Below, in pieces: positions 1 through 5,555 of a stretch of 6,475 bases of DNA (its first letter is position 1; every line of letters starts with the position of its first letter). Source of the stretch: RGIG7300 sp045657645. Lineage in GTDB: Bacteria > Bacillota > Clostridia > Oscillospirales > CAG-272. The stretch is from the NCBI GenBank assembly GCA_045657645.1, contig JAZOTL010000118.1, positions 1 through 6,475 on the forward strand. The letters are read 5' to 3'. The position numbers and the translations under genes were made by a program. The notes under the pieces are model-generated. The model did no database searches. It was not told where the DNA came from and saw nothing but the letters and a program-made list of their open reading frames with translations.

Positions 1-53
1 ACTTCTTCAATCTTTTCTTCGATAACTTCTGTCTCTTTTTTCTTTGCTGCCAT
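1..53 (-). CDS. rpoD: N-terminus of probable RNA polymerase sigma factor RpoD (partial, runs off the left edge)
   Basis: Only the first 17 codons plus two bases are visible, starting at the ATG at 53..51 and reading MAAKKKETEVIEEKIEE. The start lies 2 nt after the dnaG stop codon, and an AAAGGAAG stretch (73..66) inside the end of dnaG could serve as a rather distant ribosome binding site (12 nt). The visible residues are a Lys/Glu-rich tail with no diagnostic motif, so the sequence alone does not identify the protein. The assignment rests on the conserved dnaG-rpoD order of bacteria and on the tight spacing, which implies co-transcription and translational coupling with primase. Primary sigma factors of Clostridia often begin with such charged, poorly conserved residues. 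Another dnaG-linked gene cannot be excluded. Confidence 0.65.
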   Translation of the reverse strand, partial: MAAKKKETEVIEEKIEE

Positions 54-55
54 AA

Positions 56-1792
56 TTATCCCTGACTTCCTTTATTGTTATTTCTTTTATTTTTTATTAT
101 ATCTTCAAGAGACATAGTCTCTTTACTTACTGCTTGTTTTAAGGATGCTACGCTGTCACGAAAGGCCTTATCCGATACGGAAAGGGTTTCTCTTGCCACC
201 TGTAGCTTGATGATCCGTGACATTTCTGCCTCTGAAAATTTTTCGTTCAAGGCGCCTATCTCAAAATCATCCCCTGCGGAAATTATTGCTTCGAAAACGC
301 GCTTTGCAAATTCCGAAACAAAGTCATCACGGCTAAGCTCAAACTTACCTGTACGTATTCCCTTTGAATACTCAGGGAAACGAAGCATTATACCGAGAAT
401 ATTTTCCTCTGCCACAACGCCTTTCAGGTTACGCACTCTTTCGGGTGTTACCCTGTCCCCATATCCCTGGGACTCCATAATAAGCTTCTGCTTTTTCTCG
501 GAGGTATCCTTTTTTCGGTTACGGTAAAGGGTTCTTTCCACGTCCCGTTTAAGGCTGTCCCTTGGGATATCAAGCCTTGCTGCCGCCTTTGAAATATATA
601 TATCCCTTTCCACGTTGGAGGCTATACGGGATATTTCCTCAGCGGTTGCCGCCGCCGCCTTTATCTTTTCATCGGTACGCTCAATATCATAACGCTTGAG
701 TATACCCTCAAATTTATATTCAAATCTTGTGTAGCTTCCGTCAATTACCTTTTGGAAGGCTATCTTACCAAACTTATTTATGTACTCATCCGGGTCCTTT
801 GCACCCTCTAATTTTAATATACGGGTTTCAAGGCCTACCTCACCAAGCACCGCAAAGGCCTTGTTTGCCGCCTTTTGGCCCGCTTCATCCGAGTCATAAC
901 AGATAAGCACGGTTTTGGTGTATTTTTTCATCAGCCTTGCCTGCTCTGCGGTAAGTGCTGTTCCAAGAGTTGCAACTGCGTTTGTAAAGCCTGCGGCGTG
1001 CAACGATATTACGTCCACGTTTCCTTCGCACAGTATCATTCGCTCGCTGCAGCTATCCTTTGCAAAATTAAGACCAAAAAGGTTTTTGCTCTTTTTAAAG
1101 GCGGCGGTATCGTTGGTATTAAGATATTTTGGTTTAGAATCATCAAGAACTCTGCCGCCAAAGCCTACCACGTCTCCTGTGGTATTTATAATGGGGAACA
1201 TTACCCTGCCCCTGAAATAATCATAGGGCTTGCCCGTTTTTTGGCTTATACCGCACAAAAATGCTTCCTTAAGCTCCTCTGCGCTAAAGCCGAGGGAACG
1301 CATATGGGAAGTAAGGGCTCCAAATTCCTTCGGGGCATATCCCAAGCCGAAATGCTTTATAGTAGCACCGGAAAGACGGCGCTTTGACATATATTCAAGA
1401 GCTTCGGGTGAGTTTTTCAACTGCCCGTGGAAGAACTTTGCCGCCTCGCGGTTCATTTCAAGGATACGGCTGCGCTTTACCCCTGTTTGTTCATCCTTGC
1501 CACTTTCGGGAATGGTAATACCTACCCTCTTTGCAAGGAACTCAAGGGCTCCCACGTAATCAAGATTTTCAACCTTCATTATAAAGGTTATAACGTCACC
1601 GCCCGAACCGCAACCAAAGCAATAGTAGCTGTTAGTTGCTTTAAAAACGGTAAAGGAGGGTGTCTTTTCGCTATGGAAGGGGCACAGTCCGTTAAGATTA
1701 CTGCCTGCCCTTTTAAGTACAACGTATTGAGAGATGACCTCCTCGATATCGTTACGGTATTTAATTTCTTCTATTACCTCATGTGGTATCAA
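56..1792 (-). CDS. dnaG: DNA primase DnaG, TTG start
   Basis: DnaG synthesises the short RNA primers for lagging-strand and restart DNA synthesis and acts with the replicative helicase at the fork. At 578 residues it has normal family length. The N-terminal CHC2 zinc finger is intact (C37, H40, C58, C61, with CPFHSEKTPSF and CFGCG). The RNA-polymerase core carries FRGRVMFPI (193-201) and GFGGR (210-214). The Toprim metal site shows EGNVD (E256, D260) and DSD (D300, D302). The last ~130 residues are divergent, as expected for the helicase-binding domain. The start is TTG at 1792, 7 nt after a strong AAAGGAGG (1807..1800). The protein begins MIPHEVIEEIK, which matches family N-termini. The nearby ATG at 1799 is out of frame. 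The gene follows dgt by 17 nt and precedes the probable rpoD by 2 nt, so these are surely one operon. No truncation or missing catalytic residue was seen. Confidence 0.97.
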   Translation of the reverse strand: MIPHEVIEEIKYRNDIEEVISQYVVLKRAGSNLNGLCPFHSEKTPSFTVFKATNSYYCFGCGSGGDVITFIMKVENLDYVGALEFLAKRVGITIPESGKDEQTGVKRSRILEMNREAAKFFHGQLKNSPEALEYMSKRRLSGATIKHFGLGYAPKEFGALTSHMRSLGFSAEELKEAFLCGISQKTGKPYDYFRGRVMFPIINTTGDVVGFGGRVLDDSKPKYLNTNDTAAFKKSKNLFGLNFAKDSCSERMILCEGNVDVISLHAAGFTNAVATLGTALTAEQARLMKKYTKTVLICYDSDEAGQKAANKAFAVLGEVGLETRILKLEGAKDPDEYINKFGKIAFQKVIDGSYTRFEYKFEGILKRYDIERTDEKIKAAAATAEEISRIASNVERDIYISKAAARLDIPRDSLKRDVERTLYRNRKKDTSEKKQKLIMESQGYGDRVTPERVRNLKGVVAEENILGIMLRFPEYSKGIRTGKFELSRDDFVSEFAKRVFEAIISAGDDFEIGALNEKFSEAEMSRIIKLQVARETLSVSDKAFRDSVASLKQAVSKETMSLEDIIKNKRNNNKGSQG

Positions 1793-1799
1793 GGGGCAT

Positions 1800-1807
1800 C
1801 CTCCTTT
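1800..1807 (-). promoter_or_regulatory. Ribosome binding site that fixes the dnaG TTG start
   Basis: The minus strand reads AAAGGAGG here, followed by a 7-nt spacer and TTG. An ATG (1799..1797) overlaps the end of this site but opens a 6-codon frame (MPLDTT, stop) unrelated to DnaG. Spacing and homology therefore both select the TTG at 1792. Confidence 0.85.
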
Positions 1808-1809
1808 CT

Positions 1810-2862
1810 TTATACTGTAAATACCGGTGTAGGCACCGCACCTTCCGGCACAAGCTTTCTTGTACTGCCTGCCCAGCTTTCCGGAACGAACACTTCGTTA
1901 AAGGTTGAAACTGCATATCTATCCGTCATACCGGATATATAATCGCAAACGGCACGCTTTACACCCTCTTCCTCTATAGTAGGAACAAATTCGGCGGGTA
2001 GCCGTTCGGGATTGGCGCAGAAGTATTCAAAGAGCATACGCAGCATTTCCTCTGCCTTGCCTTCTTCGCCTTTTGCAATTGGATTTTTATATACCAGCTC
2101 AAAAAGCAAAGTACGAAGCTCTAAGGTTGCTTCCAGCACTTCTTCACCCATAATCACCTTATCGGTACCGCTACTGGCCTTTATTATGCTTGTTACCATA
2201 GCATTTATACGGTCGCTGTGGGTGTAACCCAAAACCTTAAGCAATTTATCGGGTATATCGGTGTTATTCATTATTCCTGCTCTGCAGGCATCGTCTATAT
2301 CGTGATTTATGTACGCAATACGGTCAGAAAACTGCACTATTCTACCCTCAAGGGTCTCAGGAGTCTCCCCCCATACGTGCTTTGCAATTCCATCCCTCAC
2401 CTCATAGGTAAGGTTAAGCTTTTCAAGCTTTTCAACAACGCGCAAGCTTTGCTTGTTATGGGAAAAGCTTTCATCATAGCATCTGCGCAGCACACGCTCA
2501 CCTGCGTGACCAAAGGGGGTATGCCCAAGGTCGTGACCCAAAGCTATAGCCTCACAAAGGTCCTCATTAAGATAAAGAGCGCGGGCGATAGTTCTTGCTA
2601 TCTGCGTTACCTCAAGGGTATGGGTAAGGCGTGTACGGTAATGGTCCTCTTCAGGTGAGAGGAAGACCTGGGTTTTGTACATAAGTCTGCGAAAGGCCTT
2701 TGAATGGGTAATACGGTCACGGTCACGCTGAAACTCGGTACGAAGAGAACAGGGCTCAAGAAACTCTGCTCTTCCCTGCGAGGAATCAGAATGAGCAGCC
2801 CATGGCTTTAAAAATCCGTTTTCTCTTTCAGAAACCGATTCCCTGATAGTCTTCTTCGTCAT
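1810..2862 (-). CDS. dgt: Deoxynucleoside triphosphate triphosphohydrolase (Dgt, HD superfamily)
   Basis: Dgt-family enzymes hydrolyse dNTPs to the deoxynucleoside and inorganic triphosphate, and so control the dNTP pool in the cytoplasm. The 350-residue product has the HD-domain metal ligands in order: H81 (RLTHTLEV), H110-D111 within GHDLGHTPFGH (109-119), and D180 in FSDRIAYINHDIDD. The conserved RTEFQRDRDRI block (41-51) precedes a KAFRRL motif. Length and lack of large insertions suit the shorter Gram-positive Dgt subgroup, whose substrate range may be wider than dGTP. The start is the ATG at 2862, 8 nt after GGAGG (2875..2871). The open frame continues upstream to 2940, but that extension is antiparallel to nothing conserved and overlaps the 79-residue gene in another frame. 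Dgt overlaps that gene by 35 bp and is followed 17 nt later by dnaG, the usual clostridial arrangement. Confidence 0.95.
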   Translation of the reverse strand: MTKKTIRESVSERENGFLKPWAAHSDSSQGRAEFLEPCSLRTEFQRDRDRITHSKAFRRLMYKTQVFLSPEEDHYRTRLTHTLEVTQIARTIARALYLNEDLCEAIALGHDLGHTPFGHAGERVLRRCYDESFSHNKQSLRVVEKLEKLNLTYEVRDGIAKHVWGETPETLEGRIVQFSDRIAYINHDIDDACRAGIMNNTDIPDKLLKVLGYTHSDRINAMVTSIIKASSGTDKVIMGEEVLEATLELRTLLFELVYKNPIAKGEEGKAEEMLRMLFEYFCANPERLPAEFVPTIEEEGVKRAVCDYISGMTDRYAVSTFNEVFVPESWAGSTRKLVPEGAVPTPVFTV

Positions 2863-3067
2863 CGGGTAAACCTCCGTTTTTAAGTATCTTTGTAACCTCA
2901 AATTCGTCCGGCATAAAAAGACCCTCTTCTCCAAAGTCATCCTTTAAACGCAGCATACCGTATTCAAGATCTCTCTGGGCAAAATACTGCTTGTCCTTAG
3001 AAAAGCGAACGCTGTAATAATTGCCTATATATCTGACCTTTAAAAGGTCGCAGTCATTCCAATCCAT
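2828..3067 (-). CDS. Small unrecognised protein, 79 residues, translationally coupled to dgt
   Basis: I do not recognise this protein with certainty. It is acidic, hydrophilic and soluble, with no signal peptide, membrane segment or cysteine cluster (one Cys, C6). The pattern KVRYIGNYYSVRFSKDKQYF near residues 10-29, then a short turn, MLRLKDDFGEEGLFMPDEFEV (about 38-58), alternates as beta-strands would. It resembles, from memory, small Firmicute proteins of the type 'YIG...L..gK.Y.v...e.g..ri.De.GEdylyp...Fe', which are probably small SH3-like barrels; this is inference. The tail is acidic (DDEEDYQ). The start is ATG 3067 with only a weak, distant AAGG upstream. It ends 35 bp inside dgt, so its ribosomes cover the dgt ribosome binding site and the two are likely coupled. 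The reality of the gene rests on that overlap and on its protein-like composition. Confidence 0.72.
   Translation of the reverse strand: MDWNDCDLLKVRYIGNYYSVRFSKDKQYFAQRDLEYGMLRLKDDFGEEGLFMPDEFEVTKILKNGGLPDDEEDYQGIGF
2871..2875 (-). promoter_or_regulatory. Ribosome binding site choosing the dgt start
   Basis: GGAGG on the minus strand lies 8 nt before the ATG at 2862 and inside the coding region of the upstream 79-residue gene. It supports starting Dgt at MTKKTIRES rather than at the in-frame codon at 2940, which would add 26 residues unlike the family. Confidence 0.8.
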
Positions 3068-3130
3068 AAATTTCTTCGCCTTGATCTTTCATTCTATAGT
3101 AATATACGAAGCAAATCGCCGTTTCCCTTT

Positions 3131-3147
3131 TATTTTTTCAAAAAATA
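3131..3147. repeat. AT-only inverted repeat in the yigZ to small-gene gap
   Basis: The 93-bp gap 3068..3160 begins with a run of A/T. Within it TATTTTTT and AAAAAATA are perfect inverted arms around one central base. A hairpin of A-U pairs alone would be weak, and no GC-rich stem is present, so I do not call a terminator. No convincing -35/-10 pair could be placed in the gap either. Read-through from yigZ, or a weak promoter, remains open. Confidence 0.4.
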
Positions 3148-3160
3148 TTTAAAAAATTTA

Positions 3161-3814
3161 TCACTTAAAGTCGAAACGGTGTCCTTTTATCTCACAAAAG
3201 CTCCTGCCCTGTGTCAACTCCGAAAGTCTTTTGCTGTAATCGGCCATTTTTACATCCTTTATAGCCAATTTCATAGTAACGCTATCCGAAAAAACGGTAT
3301 CGTCAACTATAATACCGTATTTATCAAAATCATATTCTATCTTTTGATAATCGGAATAGCTGCTTTTTACCTCAAACTCGGTATACTGCTCGTACACGGC
3401 AATTCCCGAAGCGTCTACCGCCGCCTTTGCTGCAGCAGAATAGGCACGTACAAGTCCCCCTGCACCTAAAAGAATACCGCCAAAATATCTTGTAACAACT
3501 ATAACCGCGTCACAAAATCCCGTTTTGCGGATAACGTCAAGAACAGGTATACCTGCGGTTCCTTGGGGCTCGTTATCATCTGAATAACGCTGGATGTTAT
3601 TTTCCTTAACCATATAAGCGTATACGTTATGGGTTGCCTGGGAGTGCTCACGTCTAATTTGATTTATAAAATCTATTGCCTCTTTTTCGGTTTTTACAGG
3701 CTTACAATGGCCTATAAAACGGGACTTGCGCTCAATAAGCTCGGCTTTTGCCTCTTGTTTAAGAGTTGTATAGAGGATTTCCTTTTCAGTATCCTTCAAA
3801 GGCTCATTTTTCAT
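3161..3814 (-). CDS. yigZ: YigZ/IMPACT family protein (UPF0029)
   Basis: This is a cytoplasmic protein of the YigZ/IMPACT family. Eukaryotic IMPACT interferes with GCN1-GCN2 signalling at ribosomes; the bacterial role is not settled, though a translation or nucleic-acid link is often proposed. The 217-residue product has the family signature blocks ATHNVYAY (60-67), DDNEPQGTAGIPVLDVI (79-95) and VVTRYFGGILLGAGGLVRAY (106-125), then a ferredoxin-like C-terminal DUF1949 region (about 140-217). Family members are typically 200-220 residues, so it is complete. The ATG at 3814 is preferred: AAGAGGGG (3830..3823) sits 8 nt ahead of it, whereas the in-frame GTG at 3823 directly abuts that site. The gene overlaps the end of hflX by 11 bp, which implies translational coupling and places it in the hflX transcript. 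Confidence 0.93.
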   Translation of the reverse strand: MKNEPLKDTEKEILYTTLKQEAKAELIERKSRFIGHCKPVKTEKEAIDFINQIRREHSQATHNVYAYMVKENNIQRYSDDNEPQGTAGIPVLDVIRKTGFCDAVIVVTRYFGGILLGAGGLVRAYSAAAKAAVDASGIAVYEQYTEFEVKSSYSDYQKIEYDFDKYGIIVDDTVFSDSVTMKLAIKDVKMADYSKRLSELTQGRSFCEIKGHRFDFK

Positions 3815-5102
3815 CCTCTTCACCCCTCTTTTTAAGGTATTTTTCCATCATTCCGTGAGTTTTATTATCAACGGTTGCACGTACTATTGCATATTCATCA
3901 GTATAGCTTACCTCGTGCACCGTGGCGTATTTATAAAGTGCGGAAACTGCGCCCGCCTCCGAAATGGGTATCATAAATATTTCACAGCGCTTTGTTCTAT
4001 TGCACATAGCGCACAGCTTTTCAAGCATTTCATCTATACCGCGGCCGTTCGCGGCACTTATATATGCCACGTCCTCCAAAGGAAGGCGTGTGCTTGCACC
4101 AAGAAAATAATCGTGAGCGCTATCACACTTATTAAAAACGTAAAGCACAGGTTTGCCGGAAGCACCAAGATCAAAAAGCAGCTTTTGGGTTACCTCCAGC
4201 TGTTCATCACACCTAGGGTCGCTTGCATCAGCCATAACGATTATAACGTCTGCCCATTTAACCTCATCAAGGGTAGAATGGAAGGCGCGTATAAGATGGT
4301 GGGGCAGATTGCGGATAAAGCCTACAGTATCGGTTAAAAGTATCTCTGTAGAATCGGGCAGAGTATACTTACGGGTAGTGGGGTCAAGAGTTGCAAAAAG
4401 CTTGTCTTCGGCAAGTATGCCTGCGCCTGTAAGGTAATTTAAAAGGGTAGACTTCCCTGCGTTTGTGTAGCCTGCAATAGCCACCTTTGTTATGGAAGAA
4501 CGTTCCCTTGCCTGCCTTTGTATCTTGCGGTTTGCTTCCATTTCCTTAAGCTGCGCTTCGAGGGAAGCCACACGACGCATAAGGTGGCGCCTGTCGGTTT
4601 CAAGCTTTGATTCGCCGGGACCGCGGGTACCTATACCGCCACCCAAACGGGAAAGCTCCGTTCCCTTACCCGTAAGGCGGGGAATGGTATAACGCAACTG
4701 TGCAAGCTCTACCTGCAATTTACCCTCTCCGCTGTTGGCATGGAGAGCAAAGATATCAAGTATCAACATGCTTCTGTCAATAACCCTTATATCCCCATCC
4801 ATTTCATCCTCTACGTTCTTTATCTGTGAGGGGGAAAGCTCGCAATCAAATACCACAAGTCCAACGTCGTTTTTAGCACAAAGCTCAGAAAGCTCCTTTA
4901 CCTTTCCGCTTCCTATATAGGTACGGGGGTCAGGAGTTTGTTTGTTCTGTATAAGGCGAAGGGTGCATTCACCACCTGCGGTTTCTATAAGACGTTCCAG
5001 CTCATCAAGGGAAGCTTCACATTCCTCTTCGCTATCATATTTAGTACACACGCTTACAAGGGCGGTGCGGTTTTCTTCATTTTCTTTTATTATCTCATTC
5101 AT
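3804..5102 (-). CDS. hflX: Ribosome-associated GTPase HflX
   Basis: HflX is a GTPase that binds the 50S subunit and splits stalled or hibernating ribosomes, notably after heat or antibiotic stress. The 432-residue product has the N-terminal HflX domain with DPRTYIGSGKVKEL (58-71), a helical linker containing LGGGIGTRGPGESKLETDRR (153-172), then the G domain: P-loop GYTNAGKST (211-219), G3 DTVGF (258-262) and G4 NKCD (324-327). A short C-terminal domain follows. The start chosen is ATG 5102 (MNEIIKENEEN). The frame stays open to a TTG at 5132, but that codon lies in the loop of a terminator hairpin and adds MHFSLILFID, which does not look native. ATG 5102 has no Shine-Dalgarno sequence (upstream is AT-rich TTTTGTTTATTGAT), which is unusual in this window. 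Expression may depend on read-through from rpmE and on coupling to a leader ORF. Confidence 0.94.
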   Translation of the reverse strand: MNEIIKENEENRTALVSVCTKYDSEEECEASLDELERLIETAGGECTLRLIQNKQTPDPRTYIGSGKVKELSELCAKNDVGLVVFDCELSPSQIKNVEDEMDGDIRVIDRSMLILDIFALHANSGEGKLQVELAQLRYTIPRLTGKGTELSRLGGGIGTRGPGESKLETDRRHLMRRVASLEAQLKEMEANRKIQRQARERSSITKVAIAGYTNAGKSTLLNYLTGAGILAEDKLFATLDPTTRKYTLPDSTEILLTDTVGFIRNLPHHLIRAFHSTLDEVKWADVIIVMADASDPRCDEQLEVTQKLLFDLGASGKPVLYVFNKCDSAHDYFLGASTRLPLEDVAYISAANGRGIDEMLEKLCAMCNRTKRCEIFMIPISEAGAVSALYKYATVHEVSYTDEYAIVRATVDNKTHGMMEKYLKKRGEEDEK

Positions 5103-5146
5103 ATCAATAAACAAAATGAGTGAGAAATGCAAAAAACACTTCTCAC
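5099..5146 (-). other. Possible 15-codon leader ORF overlapping the hflX start
   Basis: A GTG at 5146 opens a frame reading VRSVFCISHSFCLLI whose TGA (5101..5099) overlaps the hflX ATG as ATGA. It runs through the whole terminator hairpin and lies in the same frame as rpmE, so even stop-codon read-through of rpmE would enter it. AGAGG immediately precedes the GTG, which is too close for an ideal ribosome binding site. The ORF is short and could be chance. It is listed because hflX lacks its own ribosome binding site. Confidence 0.25.
5120..5146 (-). terminator. Stem-loop terminator/attenuator between rpmE and hflX
   Basis: On the minus strand GTGAGAAGTG (5146..5137) pairs with CATTTCTCAC (5129..5120) over 10 bp with one G-U wobble, around a 7-nt loop UUUUUUG. 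On the plus strand the same position becomes an A-C mismatch, so the hairpin is made for minus-strand RNA. The downstream tract UCAUUUUGUUUAUU is U-rich but interrupted, so termination is probably partial. It begins 18 nt after the rpmE stop and ends 17 nt before the hflX start, so it would set how much rpmE transcription continues into hflX. Confidence 0.7.
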
Positions 5147-5164
5147 CCTCTTCAATAAACGGAA

Positions 5165-5368
5165 TTATTTTGCTGCCTCAAGACGCTTCTTGAACTTATC
5201 AACACGTCCGCCGGCATCTACAAACTTCTGCTTACCGGTAAAGAACGGATGGCACTTGGAGCAAATTTCAACACGCATATCACCCTTTGTGGATCTGGTG
5301 TTTATAACATTGCCGCATGCACAGGTAATAGTGCATTCTTTATATTCCGGATGAATTCCCTGCTTCAT
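5165..5368 (-). CDS. rpmE: 50S ribosomal protein L31, zinc-binding (C+) type
   Basis: L31 (bL31) is a small protein at the subunit interface, bridging the 50S central protuberance and the 30S head. The 67-residue product opens MKQGIHPEYKE, typical for the family. It carries the zinc-ribbon cysteines C16 and C18 (TCACGN) and C36 and C39 (CSKCHPFFTGKQK), making it the type A, zinc-containing form. Type A is usually the L31 used when zinc is adequate; the zinc-free paralogue, if any, is not in this window. The start ATG 5368 has AAAGGAG (5383..5377) 8 nt upstream. A sigma-A type promoter lies 44 nt upstream of the start and a stem-loop follows the stop by 18 nt, so it is probably transcribed mainly as a single gene with some read-through to hflX. 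Confidence 0.97.
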   Translation of the reverse strand: MKQGIHPEYKECTITCACGNVINTRSTKGDMRVEICSKCHPFFTGKQKFVDAGGRVDKFKKRLEAAK

Positions 5369-5411
5369 TCCTTACACTCCTTTACAATAGTTTAATTTCA
5401 TAAGTGTTTTG

Positions 5412-5440
5412 ATTATATCACAGAACAAATTGTTTTGCAA
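5412..5440 (-). promoter_or_regulatory. Sigma-A type promoter of rpmE
   Basis: The minus strand shows TTGCAA (5440..5435), a 17-bp spacer, and a consensus TATAAT (5417..5412). Transcription would begin near 5405, giving a leader of about 37 nt before the rpmE ATG. The spacer contains the small inverted repeat AACAA-T-TTGTT (5434..5424), which could bind a repressor but is also simple AT-rich sequence. Confidence 0.85.
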
Positions 5441-5497
5441 TAGTTTTTTTCAATTTTCCCTAAAAATTATTGTTAAAATTTGTTTTGCTTAAATCTA

Positions 5498-5526
5498 TTT
5501 ACTTTTATAGCCTTTTATGTTATACT
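5498..5526 (+). promoter_or_regulatory. Sigma-A type promoter of pyrR with extended -10
   Basis: TTTACT (5498-5503), a 17-bp spacer and TATACT (5521-5526) are followed by pyrR. TG at 5518-5519 one base ahead of the -10 box makes it an extended -10, which compensates for the weak -35. The start would be near 5533, leaving a leader of only about 23 nt. It is divergent from the rpmE promoter, with about 57 bp between the two -35 boxes. Confidence 0.75.
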
Positions 5527-5555
5527 CCCGTTGTAATAAGATTTGCGGAGGACGT

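Noticed and set aside
875..1942. Long plus-strand open frames opposite dnaG (875-1387, 1427-1942 and others)
   Set aside because: They lie antisense to a clearly conserved primase, lack ribosome binding sites and encode no recognisable motifs; they are by-products of the codon use of dnaG.
2412..2452. Repeated AAGCTT-containing stretch in dgt
   Set aside because: It is explained by the coding sequence of a Lys/Leu/Glu-rich helix (EKLEKLN) and is not a separate element.
2218..2658. Plus-strand 146-codon frame opposite dgt
   Set aside because: It is antisense to the conserved HD domain, with no ribosome binding site and a composition unlike a real protein.
2863..2940. 26-residue N-terminal extension of Dgt
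   Set aside because: It is not like the family, and a good ribosome binding site precedes the internal ATG at 2862.
3054..3092. 12-codon frame (MKDQGEEIYGLE) starting just before the 79-residue gene
   Set aside because: It has no ribosome binding site, overlaps the next start in another frame, and is too short to support; a frameshifted longer N-terminus is possible but unsupported.
3068..3160. Promoter or terminator in the yigZ to small-gene gap
   Set aside because: TATATT- and TATAGA-like boxes exist on the minus strand, but no -35 lies at proper spacing; the only inverted repeat is A/T-only and unlikely to terminate.
3855..5193. Plus-strand frames opposite hflX and its leader (for example 3855-4337, 4153-4437, 4942-5193)
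   Set aside because: They mirror the HflX coding frame, and several overlap each other; no initiation signals or motifs were seen.
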